From Agromyces ramosus (lineage in GTDB: Bacteria; Actinomycetota; Actinomycetes; Actinomycetales; Microbacteriaceae): a stretch of 64,000 nt of DNA. The DNA lies in NCBI RefSeq assembly GCF_004216665.1, contig NZ_SGWY01000004.1:310001-374000 (forward strand), given 5' to 3'. The notes below the pieces were generated by a model. That model was given only the letters and a program-made list of their open reading frames with translations. It ran no database searches and was not told where the DNA came from. Shown here piece by piece: positions 49,504-59,196 of the stretch (position 1 is the stretch's first letter; every line of letters begins with the position of its first letter). The position numbers and the translations under genes were made by a program.

Positions 49504-50367
49504 ATGAGCGAACAGGCAGCCCCGACCCTGGCCGACTGGGAACGCGCGGAGATCGACCGGGCGAACGCCTCCGAGCTCACGCCCGTCGTCTTCGTGCACG
49601 GCCTGTGGCTGCTCTCCAGCAGCTGGCAGCCCTGGCGCGACTTCTTCGAGGACAACGGGTTCATCACCCTCGCGCCGGGCTGGCCCGACGACCCCGACAC
49701 CGTCGCCGAGGCCCGCGACCATCCCGAGGCGTTCGCGAGGAAGATGGTGCAGGAGGTCACCGACCACTACCTCGCGGCGATCGCCCTGCTCGACCAGGCG
49801 CCCGTCGTCGTCGGCCATTCGTTCGGGGGCCTCATCGCCCAGAAGATCGCGGGAGCCGGCGTCGCGGCGGCCACGGTCTCGATCGACAACGCGCCCTTCA
49901 AGGGCGTGCTGCCGTTGCCGGCCTCGTCGCTGAAGTCGGCGGCACCGGTGCTCGCCAACCCGGCCAACGCCGGCCGCGGCGTCTCGCTCACCTTCGACCA
50001 GTTCGCCTACGGCTGGGCCAACGCCCTCGACGAGGTCGAGGCGCGGCAGCTCTACGAGACCTTCCACGTGCCCGCGGCCGGAGCCCCGCTCTTCCAGGCC
50101 GCCTTCGCCAACTTCAACCCGTTCGGCGGCGAGACGGCGGTCGACTCGAAGAATCCCGAGCGCGGCCCCATGCTCATCATCGGCGGCGAGCTGGACCACA
50201 CCGTGCCCCCGGCGATCACGAACGCGAGCTATCGCATCCAGTCGAGGAATCCCGGCACGACCACCGAGGTCACCATCCCCGGCCGCGGGCACTCACTCAC
50301 GATCGATTCGGGTTGGCGCGAGGTCGCCGACGAGGCGCTCGCGTTCGTGCAGCGGTTCATCCAGTAG
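49504..50367 (+). CDS. Alpha/beta-hydrolase fold protein
   Basis: A 287-aa alpha/beta hydrolase. The oxyanion region is VVFVHGLWLLSSSWQPW, the nucleophile elbow GHSFGG holds Ser near residue 108, and the catalytic His is in PGRGHSLT near the end. An acid appears in IIGGELDHTVPP. Typical substrates are esters, lipids or epoxides; it is not possible to say which. The ATG at 49504 has GAGAGG upstream. There is no signal peptide. Confidence 0.9.
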   Translation: MSEQAAPTLADWERAEIDRANASELTPVVFVHGLWLLSSSWQPWRDFFEDNGFITLAPGWPDDPDTVAEARDHPEAFARKMVQEVTDHYLAAIALLDQAPVVVGHSFGGLIAQKIAGAGVAAATVSIDNAPFKGVLPLPASSLKSAAPVLANPANAGRGVSLTFDQFAYGWANALDEVEARQLYETFHVPAAGAPLFQAAFANFNPFGGETAVDSKNPERGPMLIIGGELDHTVPPAITNASYRIQSRNPGTTTEVTIPGRGHSLTIDSGWREVADEALAFVQRFIQ

Positions 50368-50452
50368 CGATCGGATGCCGCCCGCCGTCGTCGCGCGCCG
50401 CCCTCCCGGTCGTCCCCGGCGCGGCGTACGATCGGTCGCGGGGGTGGTTCGG

Positions 50453-50881
50453 ATGCGTGGGATCCGGGGGTGGCACGGGCGAGGCCGCGTCGCGGCATCC
50501 GTCACCGTCGCATCGCTGCTGGCGACGGGCGCGATCGGACTCACAGCCTGCTCGTCGGGCGGTTCCACGGGCGGGTCGTCGGCGCTGCCGCCGGTGATCG
50601 TCGAGATCGACGCACTGGAGGGCACGACGGTCGAGGTGCCCGAGGGCGGGACGGTCGACCTGACCGGCGACGACGAGACCTCCACAGCGTGGACGGCCGA
50701 CATCGCCGATCCCGAGGTCGTCGAGTTCGTGCCGGGGCGTGACGACGGCAGCGCGCAGTTCAACCCGGGCCTCACGGCGACGTCCGTCGGCGAGACCGAC
50801 GTGACGCTCGAGAACGGCGAGACCGGCGACGCCGTGACGTTCACGGTCGAGGTCGTGCCGAAGGACACGGGCGGGTACTGA
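50453..50881 (+). CDS. Small lipoprotein with an Ig-like beta domain
   Basis: A 142-aa protein with the lipobox IGLTACSS (Cys near residue 33). A 100-residue beta-sandwich-like domain follows, with TVEVPEGGTVDLTGDDET and GETDVTLENGETGDAVTFTV, recalling bacterial Ig-like or chagasin-type inhibitors. Its function is unknown. The start is the ATG at 50453 rather than the in-frame start 78 nt upstream, whose extension is arginine-rich and would bury the signal peptide. Confidence 0.75.
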   Translation: MRGIRGWHGRGRVAASVTVASLLATGAIGLTACSSGGSTGGSSALPPVIVEIDALEGTTVEVPEGGTVDLTGDDETSTAWTADIADPEVVEFVPGRDDGSAQFNPGLTATSVGETDVTLENGETGDAVTFTVEVVPKDTGGY

Positions 50882-50897
50882 GCGCTAGCGCGCCTCG

Positions 50898-51584
50898 TCA
50901 GCCCAGCAGCAGGTTGCGCAGCTGGTCGGTCGAATGCACGACCGCCATCGCGTCGCTCGCCTCGGCGGGGGAGCCGTAGCCCCACTCGACGAGGATCGTC
51001 GGCACGCCGTTCGCGCCGGCGCCGAGCGTGTCGTAGCCGCGGTCGCCGACCATCACCGGATTGGAGACGTCGACACCCCGCTCCCGCAAGCGCCGCAGCG
51101 CCTCGCGCACGACGTCGGCCTTGGTGCTGAGCTCCTCGTCGTCGCTCGCGCCCGTGATCTCGGTGAAGTACGGGGTGAGGCCGGCGTGGTCGAGCACCTC
51201 GCGGGCCATCGACTCGGGCTTGGAGGTCGCGAGCGCGACGGGGACGCCGGCGGCATGCAGGCGCTCGAGGACGCCGGCGACGCCGGGGAAGACGGGGGAG
51301 CGCAGCACGTGGTCGGCGTAGTGGTCGCGGTAGACGTTGAGCGCCTCCCAGGCCTCGGCGTCGTCGAAGCCGGCGGTGAGGCGGAGGCTGTCGAGCAGCG
51401 GGGGGCCGACGTAGGAGCGGAGCACCTCATCGGAGGGCACGTCGAGTCCGAGCTCCTTGAACATGTGCGCGAGGGACGCGGTGATGTCCGAGGCCGAGTC
51501 GACGATCGTGCCGTCGAGGTCGAACAGCACGGCCGACCAGGTGCGCTGCGGCGCGAGGGTCTGGGTGGGCATGGGGGAAGTCAC
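50898..51584 (-). CDS. HAD-superfamily phosphatase (phosphoglycolate phosphatase-like)
   Basis: A 228-aa HAD-family hydrolase. Motif I is LFDLDGTIVDS (nucleophile Asp), motif II ATSKPES, motif III Lys in STKADVV, and motif IV VGDRGYDTLGA. A four-helix cap sits between motifs I and II. It dephosphorylates a small phosphate ester such as 2-phosphoglycolate. An ATG 12 nt further in is an alternative start. It is transcribed in the same direction as nucS but is separated from it by 133 bp. Confidence 0.9.
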   Translation of the reverse strand: MTSPMPTQTLAPQRTWSAVLFDLDGTIVDSASDITASLAHMFKELGLDVPSDEVLRSYVGPPLLDSLRLTAGFDDAEAWEALNVYRDHYADHVLRSPVFPGVAGVLERLHAAGVPVALATSKPESMAREVLDHAGLTPYFTEITGASDDEELSTKADVVREALRRLRERGVDVSNPVMVGDRGYDTLGAGANGVPTILVEWGYGSPAEASDAMAVVHSTDQLRNLLLG

Positions 51585-51678
51585 CGTGACATCCTACGGG
51601 GGCATTCCCTGAGCGTTTCTCAGGAACCGAACGACATTCGTGTTTCGAACGCCCCAACCGCACTCGGCGCCGAGCACC

Positions 51679-51720
51679 GAACCGGCTCATCGAGCTTCAG
51701 AACCGGCTCATCGAGCTTCA
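51679..51720. repeat. 21-bp tandem duplication at the 3' end of nucS
   Basis: Two exact head-to-tail copies of a 21-bp unit (51679-51699 and 51700-51720; each begins GAACCGGCTC). The second copy contains the nucS stop codon, so the stop region has been duplicated into the 3' UTR without altering the protein. Confidence 0.75.
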
Positions 51721-52413
51721 GAACAGGCGGGCGTGGCCGCTCTCGATGCCGCGCATCGCGTCGTAGTCGAGCACCACGCAGCGGATGCCGCGGTCCTCCG
51801 CGAGCGTGCGCGCCTGCGGCTTGATCTCCTGCGCGGCGAAGACGCCGCGTACGGGCGCGAGGCGCGGATCGCGGTTCATGAGCTCGAGGTAGCGAGTGAG
51901 CTGCTCGACGCCGTCGATGTCGCCGCGGCGCTTGAGCTCGACCGCGACCGAGGCGCCCGAGGCATCCGTCGCGAGGATGTCGACCGGGCCGATCGCGGTC
52001 ATGTACTCGCGGCGCACGAGCCGGTGTCCCTCGCCGAGGAGCTCGATCTGCTCGGCCAGCAGCTGCTGCAGGTGCGCCTCGACGCCGTCCTTCTGCAGGC
52101 CGGGGTCGGCGCCGAGCTCGTGCGCCGAGTCGTGCAGCACCTCGTGGATCGACACGACGAGCTGGTCGGCGGTCTTCTTGTGGGTGACCTTCCACAGCTC
52201 GACGACCCCGGCGGCCCGCTGGTCGTCGTCGGGCTCGGCCGCCTCGAGCGTGCACGGGGGGCTCATCCAATTGAGGGGCTTGTAGCTGCCGCCGTCGGAG
52301 TGCACGAGCAGGCTGCCGTCGCCCTTGACCATCAGCAGTCGCGTCGCGAGCGGCAGATGGGCGGAGAGCCGCCCCGCGTAGTCGACGGAGCAGCGGGCGA
52401 TGACGAGGCGCAC
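51718..52413 (-). CDS. nucS: Endonuclease NucS
   Basis: A 231-aa NucS protein. An N-terminal DNA-binding half starts [16 protein letters not shown]; the C-terminal RecB-like nuclease half has [23 protein letters not shown], which supplies the catalytic Asp, Glu and Lys. NucS with the sliding clamp performs mismatch repair in actinobacteria that lack MutS/MutL. The C-terminus [10 protein letters not shown] is compatible with clamp binding. Length and motifs are normal. Confidence 0.94.
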   Translation of the reverse strand: MRLVIARCSVDYAGRLSAHLPLATRLLMVKGDGSLLVHSDGGSYKPLNWMSPPCTLEAAEPDDDQRAAGVVELWKVTHKKTADQLVVSIHEVLHDSAHELGADPGLQKDGVEAHLQQLLAEQIELLGEGHRLVRREYMTAIGPVDILATDASGASVAVELKRRGDIDGVEQLTRYLELMNRDPRLAPVRGVFAAQEIKPQARTLAEDRGIRCVVLDYDAMRGIESGHARLF

Positions 52414-52474
52414 CTGTCGAGTGTACGGCGACCGGATGTCGCGGAACGTCGCCGGTGACGCAGGCGACCGGGTG

Positions 52475-53770
52475 TCAGGCCGTGACCCGTGCCCTCGGCC
52501 CGGTCTGCTCCCGCGCCGCGGGTGCCGCGACGCCGGCGAGCACCATGAGGCCGAGGATCACGAGCAGCGCGTTGAGGATGCCGAACTGCTCGCCGAGGAA
52601 GCCGAGGAACGGCGGGCCCGCGAGGAAGGCGCAGTAGCCGATGATCGCCACGGCGCTCACGCGGGAGGCCGCGAGGCGGCGGTCGGTCACGTCGGCGGCC
52701 GCCGACATGCCGACGGGGAAGCCGAGCGAGCAGCCGACGCCCCAGAGCACGGTGCCGACGATGAGCATCCACGTCTCGGTGCTGAAGATGAACAGGCTGA
52801 GGCCGACCACGCCGGTGGCGGCGAGGACCTGCAGCACCGGCACGCGGCCGAATCGGTCGAGCACCGGGCCGCCGAGCACGCGCGCGGCCGTCATCGCCAC
52901 CGTGAAGACGGTGAAGATCGCCGCGCCGACGGTCGCGTCGAAGTGGTGGCCGTCGACGACCGCCAGGGCGAGCCAGTCGTTGGCGCCGCCCTCGGCGAAC
53001 GACATGCCGAGCATGACCACGCCGATGAGGAGCAGGCGCCCGTCGCCCCAGACCGCGAGGCTCTCTCGCAGGCGCTGCCGCCAGGGCACGCTCGGAGCGT
53101 CGTGGTGCGGGTGGTCTCCGAGCTCCTCACGGATGGGCACGTACCGCACGGCGACGATCACCGCGCCGATGATGAGCAGCGCGATGACCGCGAGGTGGAT
53201 CGTGATCGAGATGCCGAGAGCGGATGCCGCGGCGGCGATGCCGGCGCCGGCCACCGTGCCGAAGCTGAAGAACGCGTGCATGAGCGGCATGAGCGTCTTG
53301 CCGATCTCGCGTTCGGCCTCGGCGCCCTCGACGTTCATCATCACGTCGACGGAACCGTTCCCGAATCCGAAGAGCACGAGCCCGATCACGACGAGCGGGA
53401 TCGACGGCAGGATCGAGCCGCCCACGCCCACGAAGACCAGGCCGACCGACACGGTCACGAGCACGCCGATCATGCCGGTGCGCGTGCCGAATCGCGCCAT
53501 CAGCCACGGCGCCGCGATGAGGCCGAGCACCGACCCGGCTGCTCCGCCCAGGATGACGAGTCCGACGCCCTGGGTGCTGAGGCCGGTGTCGTCGCGCACC
53601 ACGGGGATGCGGGCGACCCAGCTCGCCATGCTGAGGCCCGAGAGGAAGAAGATCGCGAAGACCGCGTTGCGCCAGGCGAGGAGCTCGCGTCGCGGTCGAG
53701 CGGCCTCCGCGGGGCGGCCGCCGTCGTGGCTCTCGGCCAGGACGGATTCGTCGTCTCGGTGCTGCGACAT
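52475..53770 (-). CDS. MFS transporter (YbjJ/FucP-like, 12 TM)
   Basis: A 431-aa permease from the ATG at 53770 (a GTG directly before it, at 53773, is an alternative). It has 12 hydrophobic helices; the family hallmark is [16 protein letters not shown] after TM1 and [19 protein letters not shown] in the loop after TM4. The substrate is unknown. Its promoter contains a perfect 14-bp palindrome also found upstream of the LacI gene at 56561, so that regulator probably controls it. The gene is divergent from the tdh-kbl operon. Confidence 0.87.
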   Translation of the reverse strand: MSQHRDDESVLAESHDGGRPAEAARPRRELLAWRNAVFAIFFLSGLSMASWVARIPVVRDDTGLSTQGVGLVILGGAAGSVLGLIAAPWLMARFGTRTGMIGVLVTVSVGLVFVGVGGSILPSIPLVVIGLVLFGFGNGSVDVMMNVEGAEAEREIGKTLMPLMHAFFSFGTVAGAGIAAAASALGISITIHLAVIALLIIGAVIVAVRYVPIREELGDHPHHDAPSVPWRQRLRESLAVWGDGRLLLIGVVMLGMSFAEGGANDWLALAVVDGHHFDATVGAAIFTVFTVAMTAARVLGGPVLDRFGRVPVLQVLAATGVVGLSLFIFSTETWMLIVGTVLWGVGCSLGFPVGMSAAADVTDRRLAASRVSAVAIIGYCAFLAGPPFLGFLGEQFGILNALLVILGLMVLAGVAAPAAREQTGPRARVTA

Positions 53771-53828
53771 CACTGCCTCGTCGTCGAAGGTGGGGCCGAT
53801 CGGCCGGAACGTCCAGGTGGTCGGATCC

Positions 53829-53856
53829 AGTGTAGTCGAATCGATTCGATCCGCAA
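53829..53856 (-). promoter_or_regulatory. MFS promoter with a palindromic operator in its spacer
   Basis: Minus-strand TTGCGG (53856-53851), a 16-bp spacer and TACACT (53834-53829). The perfect palindrome TCGAATCGATTCGA (53836-53849) fills the spacer. Its core CGAATCGATTCG recurs before the LacI gene. Confidence 0.65.
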
Positions 53857-54008
53857 CGTCGACCGCGGCTCGGAGTCCACGGCGGCCGCGTCATCCGCTT
53901 CGCCCCGTGACTACGATGTACGGGTCACCTCGACGCGCGCCGTGACCCTCGGTGCACGAGCTCGGCACCGCAGACCCCGCGGCGCCCGTACGAAACGGAC
54001 ACCTGCCA

Positions 54009-55052
54009 ATGAAGGCCCTCTACAAGCCCGCGCCCGGCGCCGGCCTCGAACTCGTCGACCGGCGGGAGCCGGAGACGGGACCGGCGGACGTCAAGATCCG
54101 GGTGCTGCGCACCGGCATCTGCGGCACCGACCTGCACATCGAGCGGTGGGACGACTGGGCCGCCGCCGAGATCCGGGCGCCGCTGATCCCGGGCCATGAG
54201 TTCTACGGCGAGGTCGTCGAGGTGGGCGAGCTCGTGCACGACGTGGCCCCGGGCGACCACGTGTCGGGCGAGGGCCACATCGTGTGCGGCATGTGCCGCA
54301 ACTGCCGAGCGGGCCGCCGCCAGATGTGCATCCGCACCAAGGGCGTGGGCCTGCACCGCGACGGGGCGTTCGCGGAGTACGTCGTCATCCCGGGCGAGAA
54401 CGTGTGGGTGCACCACGCGTCGGTCGAGCCCGAGGTCGGCGCGATCTTCGACCCGTTCGGCAACGCCGTGCACACCGCGCTCGCGTTCTCGCTGGTCGGC
54501 GAGGACGTGCTCGTCACGGGCTGCGGCCCCATCGGCCTCATGTCGATCGCCGTCGCCCGCCACGTCGGCGCGCGCTTCATCGTCGCGAGCGACGTGAGCC
54601 CCGCGCGCCTCGAGCTCGCCCTGAAGATGGGGGCGGATGCCGCGGTCGACGTGTCGCGGGAGCGCATCCACGACGTGCAGCCGAAGCTCGGCATGCGCGA
54701 GGGGTTCGACGTCGGGTTCGAGATGAGCGGAGCGGCATCCGCACTGCCCCAGATGATCGAGAACATGAACCACGGCGGACGCATCGCGCTGCTCGGCCTG
54801 GCGTCGGAACCCTACGCGATCGACTGGGGCAAGGTCGTGACGCACATGCTCACCATGAAGGGCATCTACGGCCGTGAGATGTTCGAGACGTGGAACTCGA
54901 TGAGCGCGATGCTGCAGACCAGCGAGACGCTGCGCTCGCGGATCGCGTCGATCATCAGCGACCGCTACCCGGCGCGCGACTGGCGCGCCGCCTTCGACGC
55001 CGCGGCCTCGGGCGGGGTCGGCAAGGTCATCCTCGACTGGACCGAGCTGTAG
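54009..55052 (+). CDS. tdh: L-threonine 3-dehydrogenase
   Basis: A 347-aa zinc-dependent medium-chain dehydrogenase. The catalytic zinc ligands are in [10 protein letters not shown] and GHEFYGEV, the structural zinc in [15 protein letters not shown], and the NAD site in [15 protein letters not shown]. It oxidises L-threonine to 2-amino-3-ketobutyrate using NAD+. kbl follows 18 bp later and takes up the product, so the two form the threonine-to-glycine pathway. Confidence 0.95.
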   Translation: MKALYKPAPGAGLELVDRREPETGPADVKIRVLRTGICGTDLHIERWDDWAAAEIRAPLIPGHEFYGEVVEVGELVHDVAPGDHVSGEGHIVCGMCRNCRAGRRQMCIRTKGVGLHRDGAFAEYVVIPGENVWVHHASVEPEVGAIFDPFGNAVHTALAFSLVGEDVLVTGCGPIGLMSIAVARHVGARFIVASDVSPARLELALKMGADAAVDVSRERIHDVQPKLGMREGFDVGFEMSGAASALPQMIENMNHGGRIALLGLASEPYAIDWGKVVTHMLTMKGIYGREMFETWNSMSAMLQTSETLRSRIASIISDRYPARDWRAAFDAAASGGVGKVILDWTEL

Positions 55053-55070
55053 GAACAGGAGCTGTCGGAC

Positions 55071-56264
<1,194 letters not shown>

Positions 56265-56321
56265 CGGCGCTCGCGCGGGCGGACGGCGCCCGGCGCGGCC
56301 GGCGCGGATGCTTCACCCAAG

Positions 56322-56378
56322 CGAGATGACGCGAACGGTCGCTCTTCCAGGTGCGAAGCGGCAGTTCGCGTCATCTCG
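56322..56378. repeat. Single copy of the palindromic intergenic repeat
   Basis: CGAGATGACGCGAAC (56322-56336) and GTTCGCGTCATCTCG (56364-56378) form a perfect 15-bp inverted repeat with a 27-nt loop. The arms match those of the array at 36551-36963. It lies after kbl and may also act as its terminator. Confidence 0.75.
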
Positions 56379-56531
56379 GCGAGGGTGTGCATCGCCAGCG
56401 GTGCCCGCAACGCAGGAGTTTCGGGACCCGTGACCCGCTGACCGGAGGGAGGGCGCCCGATCTCCTGAATTGCGCCGGCCGAGCCGCCATGCGATGCCGA
56501 GCGGCCGCCGTGGTACCGCGCCCCAGCCCGC

Positions 56532-56553
56532 TCGAATCGATTCGGCCTAGAAT
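56532..56553 (+). promoter_or_regulatory. LacI promoter with palindromic operator
   Basis: TCGAATCGATTCGG (56532-56545) is followed directly by the -10 TAGAAT (56548-56553), 7 nt before the ATG. This is a leaderless, probably self-regulated promoter. The operator core CGAATCGATTCG is identical to that before the MFS gene. Confidence 0.65.
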
Positions 56554-56560
56554 CAGCCCC

Positions 56561-57676
56561 ATGCAGACGGATCCCGCACCGCGGACCGCCCCGATCACCC
56601 GTCCCACGCTCGCCGACGTGGCGGCGCTGGCCGGCGTCTCGGCGTCCACGGCCTCGCTCGCCTACAGCGGCTCCGGCCCGGTGTCGGATGCCACGAAGGA
56701 GCGCGTGCTCGCCGCGGCATCCGAGCTCGGCTACGCCGGCCCCGACCCCCGCGGGCGCTCGCTGCGCCGCGGCCGCTCGGGCATCGTGGGCGTGGTGCTC
56801 GAGGAGCGCGTGCGCGCGGCCTTCCTCGATCCCGTGAAGATCCAGATGCTCGACGGCATCACCGAGGGAATCGCGCCGCTCGGCGCGGGCCTCCTCCTGC
56901 TCACGGACACCGGTGAGGAGGGCGGCAACGCCGTCGGCATCGAGAGCGCACCCGTCGATGCGGTGGTGCTGGTCGGATGCAGCCCGCGGCTCGGGCATTC
57001 CGTCGAGGCGCTGCGTCGCCGCGGCATCCCGGCCGTCGCCATCGAGGGCGCGACCGGAGACGACGTGCCCCAGATCTCCATCGACAACCGCGAGGCGACC
57101 CGACGCGGCGCCGAGTACCTGCGCGACCTCGGGCACACGGATGTCGCGCTCGTCACGCTCCCATTCGACGCCGCCCGCACGCGCGGCCCCTTGACGCCCG
57201 ACCTCGAGCGCGGCAGCACCGCGGACACCGCCAGCGAGCGGCTGCTCGGCGCTCGCGACGTGTTCCCGCACGCCACCGGCCGTGCCGCCGCGGTGAGCTC
57301 GATCGAGGAGGGCCTCGAGGCCGGGCGCGCACTGCTCGCCGACCCGGCCCACCGCCCCACTGCGGTCATCGCGCAGAGCGACCTGCTCGCGGCCGGCGTG
57401 ATCCAGGCCGCCGAGGAGCTCGGCGTGGCCGTGCCCGCGGAACTCAGCGTGCTCGGATTCGACGGCATCCGCGTCGACGGCCTGCAGCACGACCTGACGA
57501 CCCTCGTGCAGCCGTCGGTCGCGAAGGGCCGCGCGGCGGGCGAGGCCGTGGTGCAGCTGCTCGCGGGCGAGCCGCCCGAGTCGGTCTGCTTCACGAGCAC
57601 GCTCCACGTCGGCGACACCACGGGCCCGCCACCCCGTTCGCCGTCGGCGGCGGGCGCTACGCCGTCGCGCCCGTGA
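56561..57676 (+). CDS. LacI-family regulator (proposed repressor of the MFS gene)
   Basis: A 371-aa LacI/GalR protein. The HTH is at residues about 15-40 (TLADVAALAGVSASTASLAYSG), the hinge region is LRRGRSGIVGVV, and the sugar-binding core extends to residue 350. The ATG at 56561 lies 7 nt after a TAGAAT -10, suggesting a leaderless mRNA. The same palindrome controls the MFS at 52475. The last 20 bp overlap the end of the convergent MATE gene. Confidence 0.9.
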   Translation: MQTDPAPRTAPITRPTLADVAALAGVSASTASLAYSGSGPVSDATKERVLAAASELGYAGPDPRGRSLRRGRSGIVGVVLEERVRAAFLDPVKIQMLDGITEGIAPLGAGLLLLTDTGEEGGNAVGIESAPVDAVVLVGCSPRLGHSVEALRRRGIPAVAIEGATGDDVPQISIDNREATRRGAEYLRDLGHTDVALVTLPFDAARTRGPLTPDLERGSTADTASERLLGARDVFPHATGRAAAVSSIEEGLEAGRALLADPAHRPTAVIAQSDLLAAGVIQAAEELGVAVPAELSVLGFDGIRVDGLQHDLTTLVQPSVAKGRAAGEAVVQLLAGEPPESVCFTSTLHVGDTTGPPPRSPSAAGATPSRP

Positions 57677-59009
57677 CCATCCAGGTCGACCCGTGCGCCC
57701 GCACCGACAGCGTGATCGCGCGGGCGGCGAGGTAGCCGATCGCGAACGACGCCGTGAGCCACGCGAGCGATGCGGCGCCCGGGAGGCCCGCGGCATCCGC
57801 CCACCACACCGTGCCGAGCGCGAGCGGGACGAACACGGCGAGGTTCACGAGGCCCGTCCACGCGAGGTAGCGCGCGTCGCCGGCGCCGATGAGCACGCCG
57901 TCGAGCACGAACACGAGCCCGCCGAGCGGCGCCGAGAGGCCGAGCACCACGAGCGACGGCGGCAGCAGCGCGGCGACCTCGGCCGACGAGGTGAACAGGG
58001 CAGGCAGCACCCAGGCCGTCGCGACCACGATCGCGCCGAGCACCGCACCCGACCAGATGCCCCATTCGACGCAGCGACGCAACACGGCCCGCACATGCGC
58101 CACGTCGCTCGACCCGAGCCCCTTGCCGATGAGCGCCTGCGCGGCGATCGCGAGCGCGTCGAGCGCGAAGCCCAGCGTGAAGTAGATCGTGATGGCGACC
58201 TGGTACGCCGCGAGCTCGTCTCGGCCGAGCGAGGTCGCCGCCCACGTCGCGAGCAGCAGCGCGACCCGCAGGCTCAGCGTGCGCAGGAACAGCCACCCGC
58301 CCGACCTCGCCCCGTGCAGGACGCCCGCGTGGTGCGGCCACGGGCTCGCACCGACGCGCCGCACGTGCCGGGCGATGACCACGAGGTACACCACGACCAT
58401 GCCCCACTGGGCGATGACGGTGCCGATGGCCGAGCCCGCGATGCCCCAGCCGAACCCGTAGATGAAGAGCGCGTTGAGCCCGATGTTGGCCGTGAACCCG
58501 AGACCGGCGACCCAGAGCGGCGTGCGCGTGTCCTGCAGGCCGCGCAGCAGGCCGGTGGCGGCGAACACCACGAGCATCGCCGGCAGGCCGGCCATCGAGA
58601 TCGAGAGGTACGCGGATGCCTCGGCCGAGACCGCCGCCGACGCGCCGAAGAGCTGGACCAGCCACGGCGTCGCCGCCCAGCCCGCGAGCGCGAGCACCGC
58701 ACCGAGCCCGAGCGCGAGCCACAGCCCGTCGACCCCGGCCGCCACCCCTGCGCGCTCGTCGCCCGCGCCGAGACGGCGGGCCACCGCCGGTGTCGTGGCG
58801 TAGGCCAGGAACACCATGAGGCCGATGATCGTCTGCAGCACCGCGCTGGCGAGGCCGAGGCCCGCCAGGGGCGTGGCGCCGAGGTGCCCCACCATCGCCG
58901 TGTCGGCGAGCAGGAACAGCGGCTCGGCGACGAGCGCGCCGAGCGCGGGCACGGCGAGGCGCAGGATGTCGCGGTCGACCGCGCGGGCAGATCGGGTGGT
59001 GGTGCTCAT
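57657..59009 (-). CDS. MATE-family multidrug/antiporter efflux protein (DinF-like)
   Basis: A 450-aa protein with 12 hydrophobic helices. It carries DinF-subgroup motifs: ADTAMVGHLGATPLAGLGLASA near the N-terminus, a symmetric second half starting near residue 230 and a charged cytoplasmic loop. MATE proteins exchange cations for sodium or protons. Its 3' end overlaps the LacI gene on the other strand by 20 bp. The ATG at 59009 begins MSTTTRSARAVDRDILRLAVPALG. The substrate is unknown. Confidence 0.9.
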   Translation of the reverse strand: MSTTTRSARAVDRDILRLAVPALGALVAEPLFLLADTAMVGHLGATPLAGLGLASAVLQTIIGLMVFLAYATTPAVARRLGAGDERAGVAAGVDGLWLALGLGAVLALAGWAATPWLVQLFGASAAVSAEASAYLSISMAGLPAMLVVFAATGLLRGLQDTRTPLWVAGLGFTANIGLNALFIYGFGWGIAGSAIGTVIAQWGMVVVYLVVIARHVRRVGASPWPHHAGVLHGARSGGWLFLRTLSLRVALLLATWAATSLGRDELAAYQVAITIYFTLGFALDALAIAAQALIGKGLGSSDVAHVRAVLRRCVEWGIWSGAVLGAIVVATAWVLPALFTSSAEVAALLPPSLVVLGLSAPLGGLVFVLDGVLIGAGDARYLAWTGLVNLAVFVPLALGTVWWADAAGLPGAASLAWLTASFAIGYLAARAITLSVRAHGSTWMVTGATA

Positions 59010-59196
59010 GCGCCTTCGAGCCTATGCGCGCGGACCGACCGCGGTACCGGAAAACGCATGCTGCGCTCGTACCCCGTTTCCCGATACGTTGGTGAACAGT
59101 TCGGCCCTCGGGGCCGCGAGCAGCACGACGTCGTGCGGCTCGCTCGTCGGAGGGCATCGATCGCTCGGAGAAGCGCGAAGAGAGAGGGCACCACCG

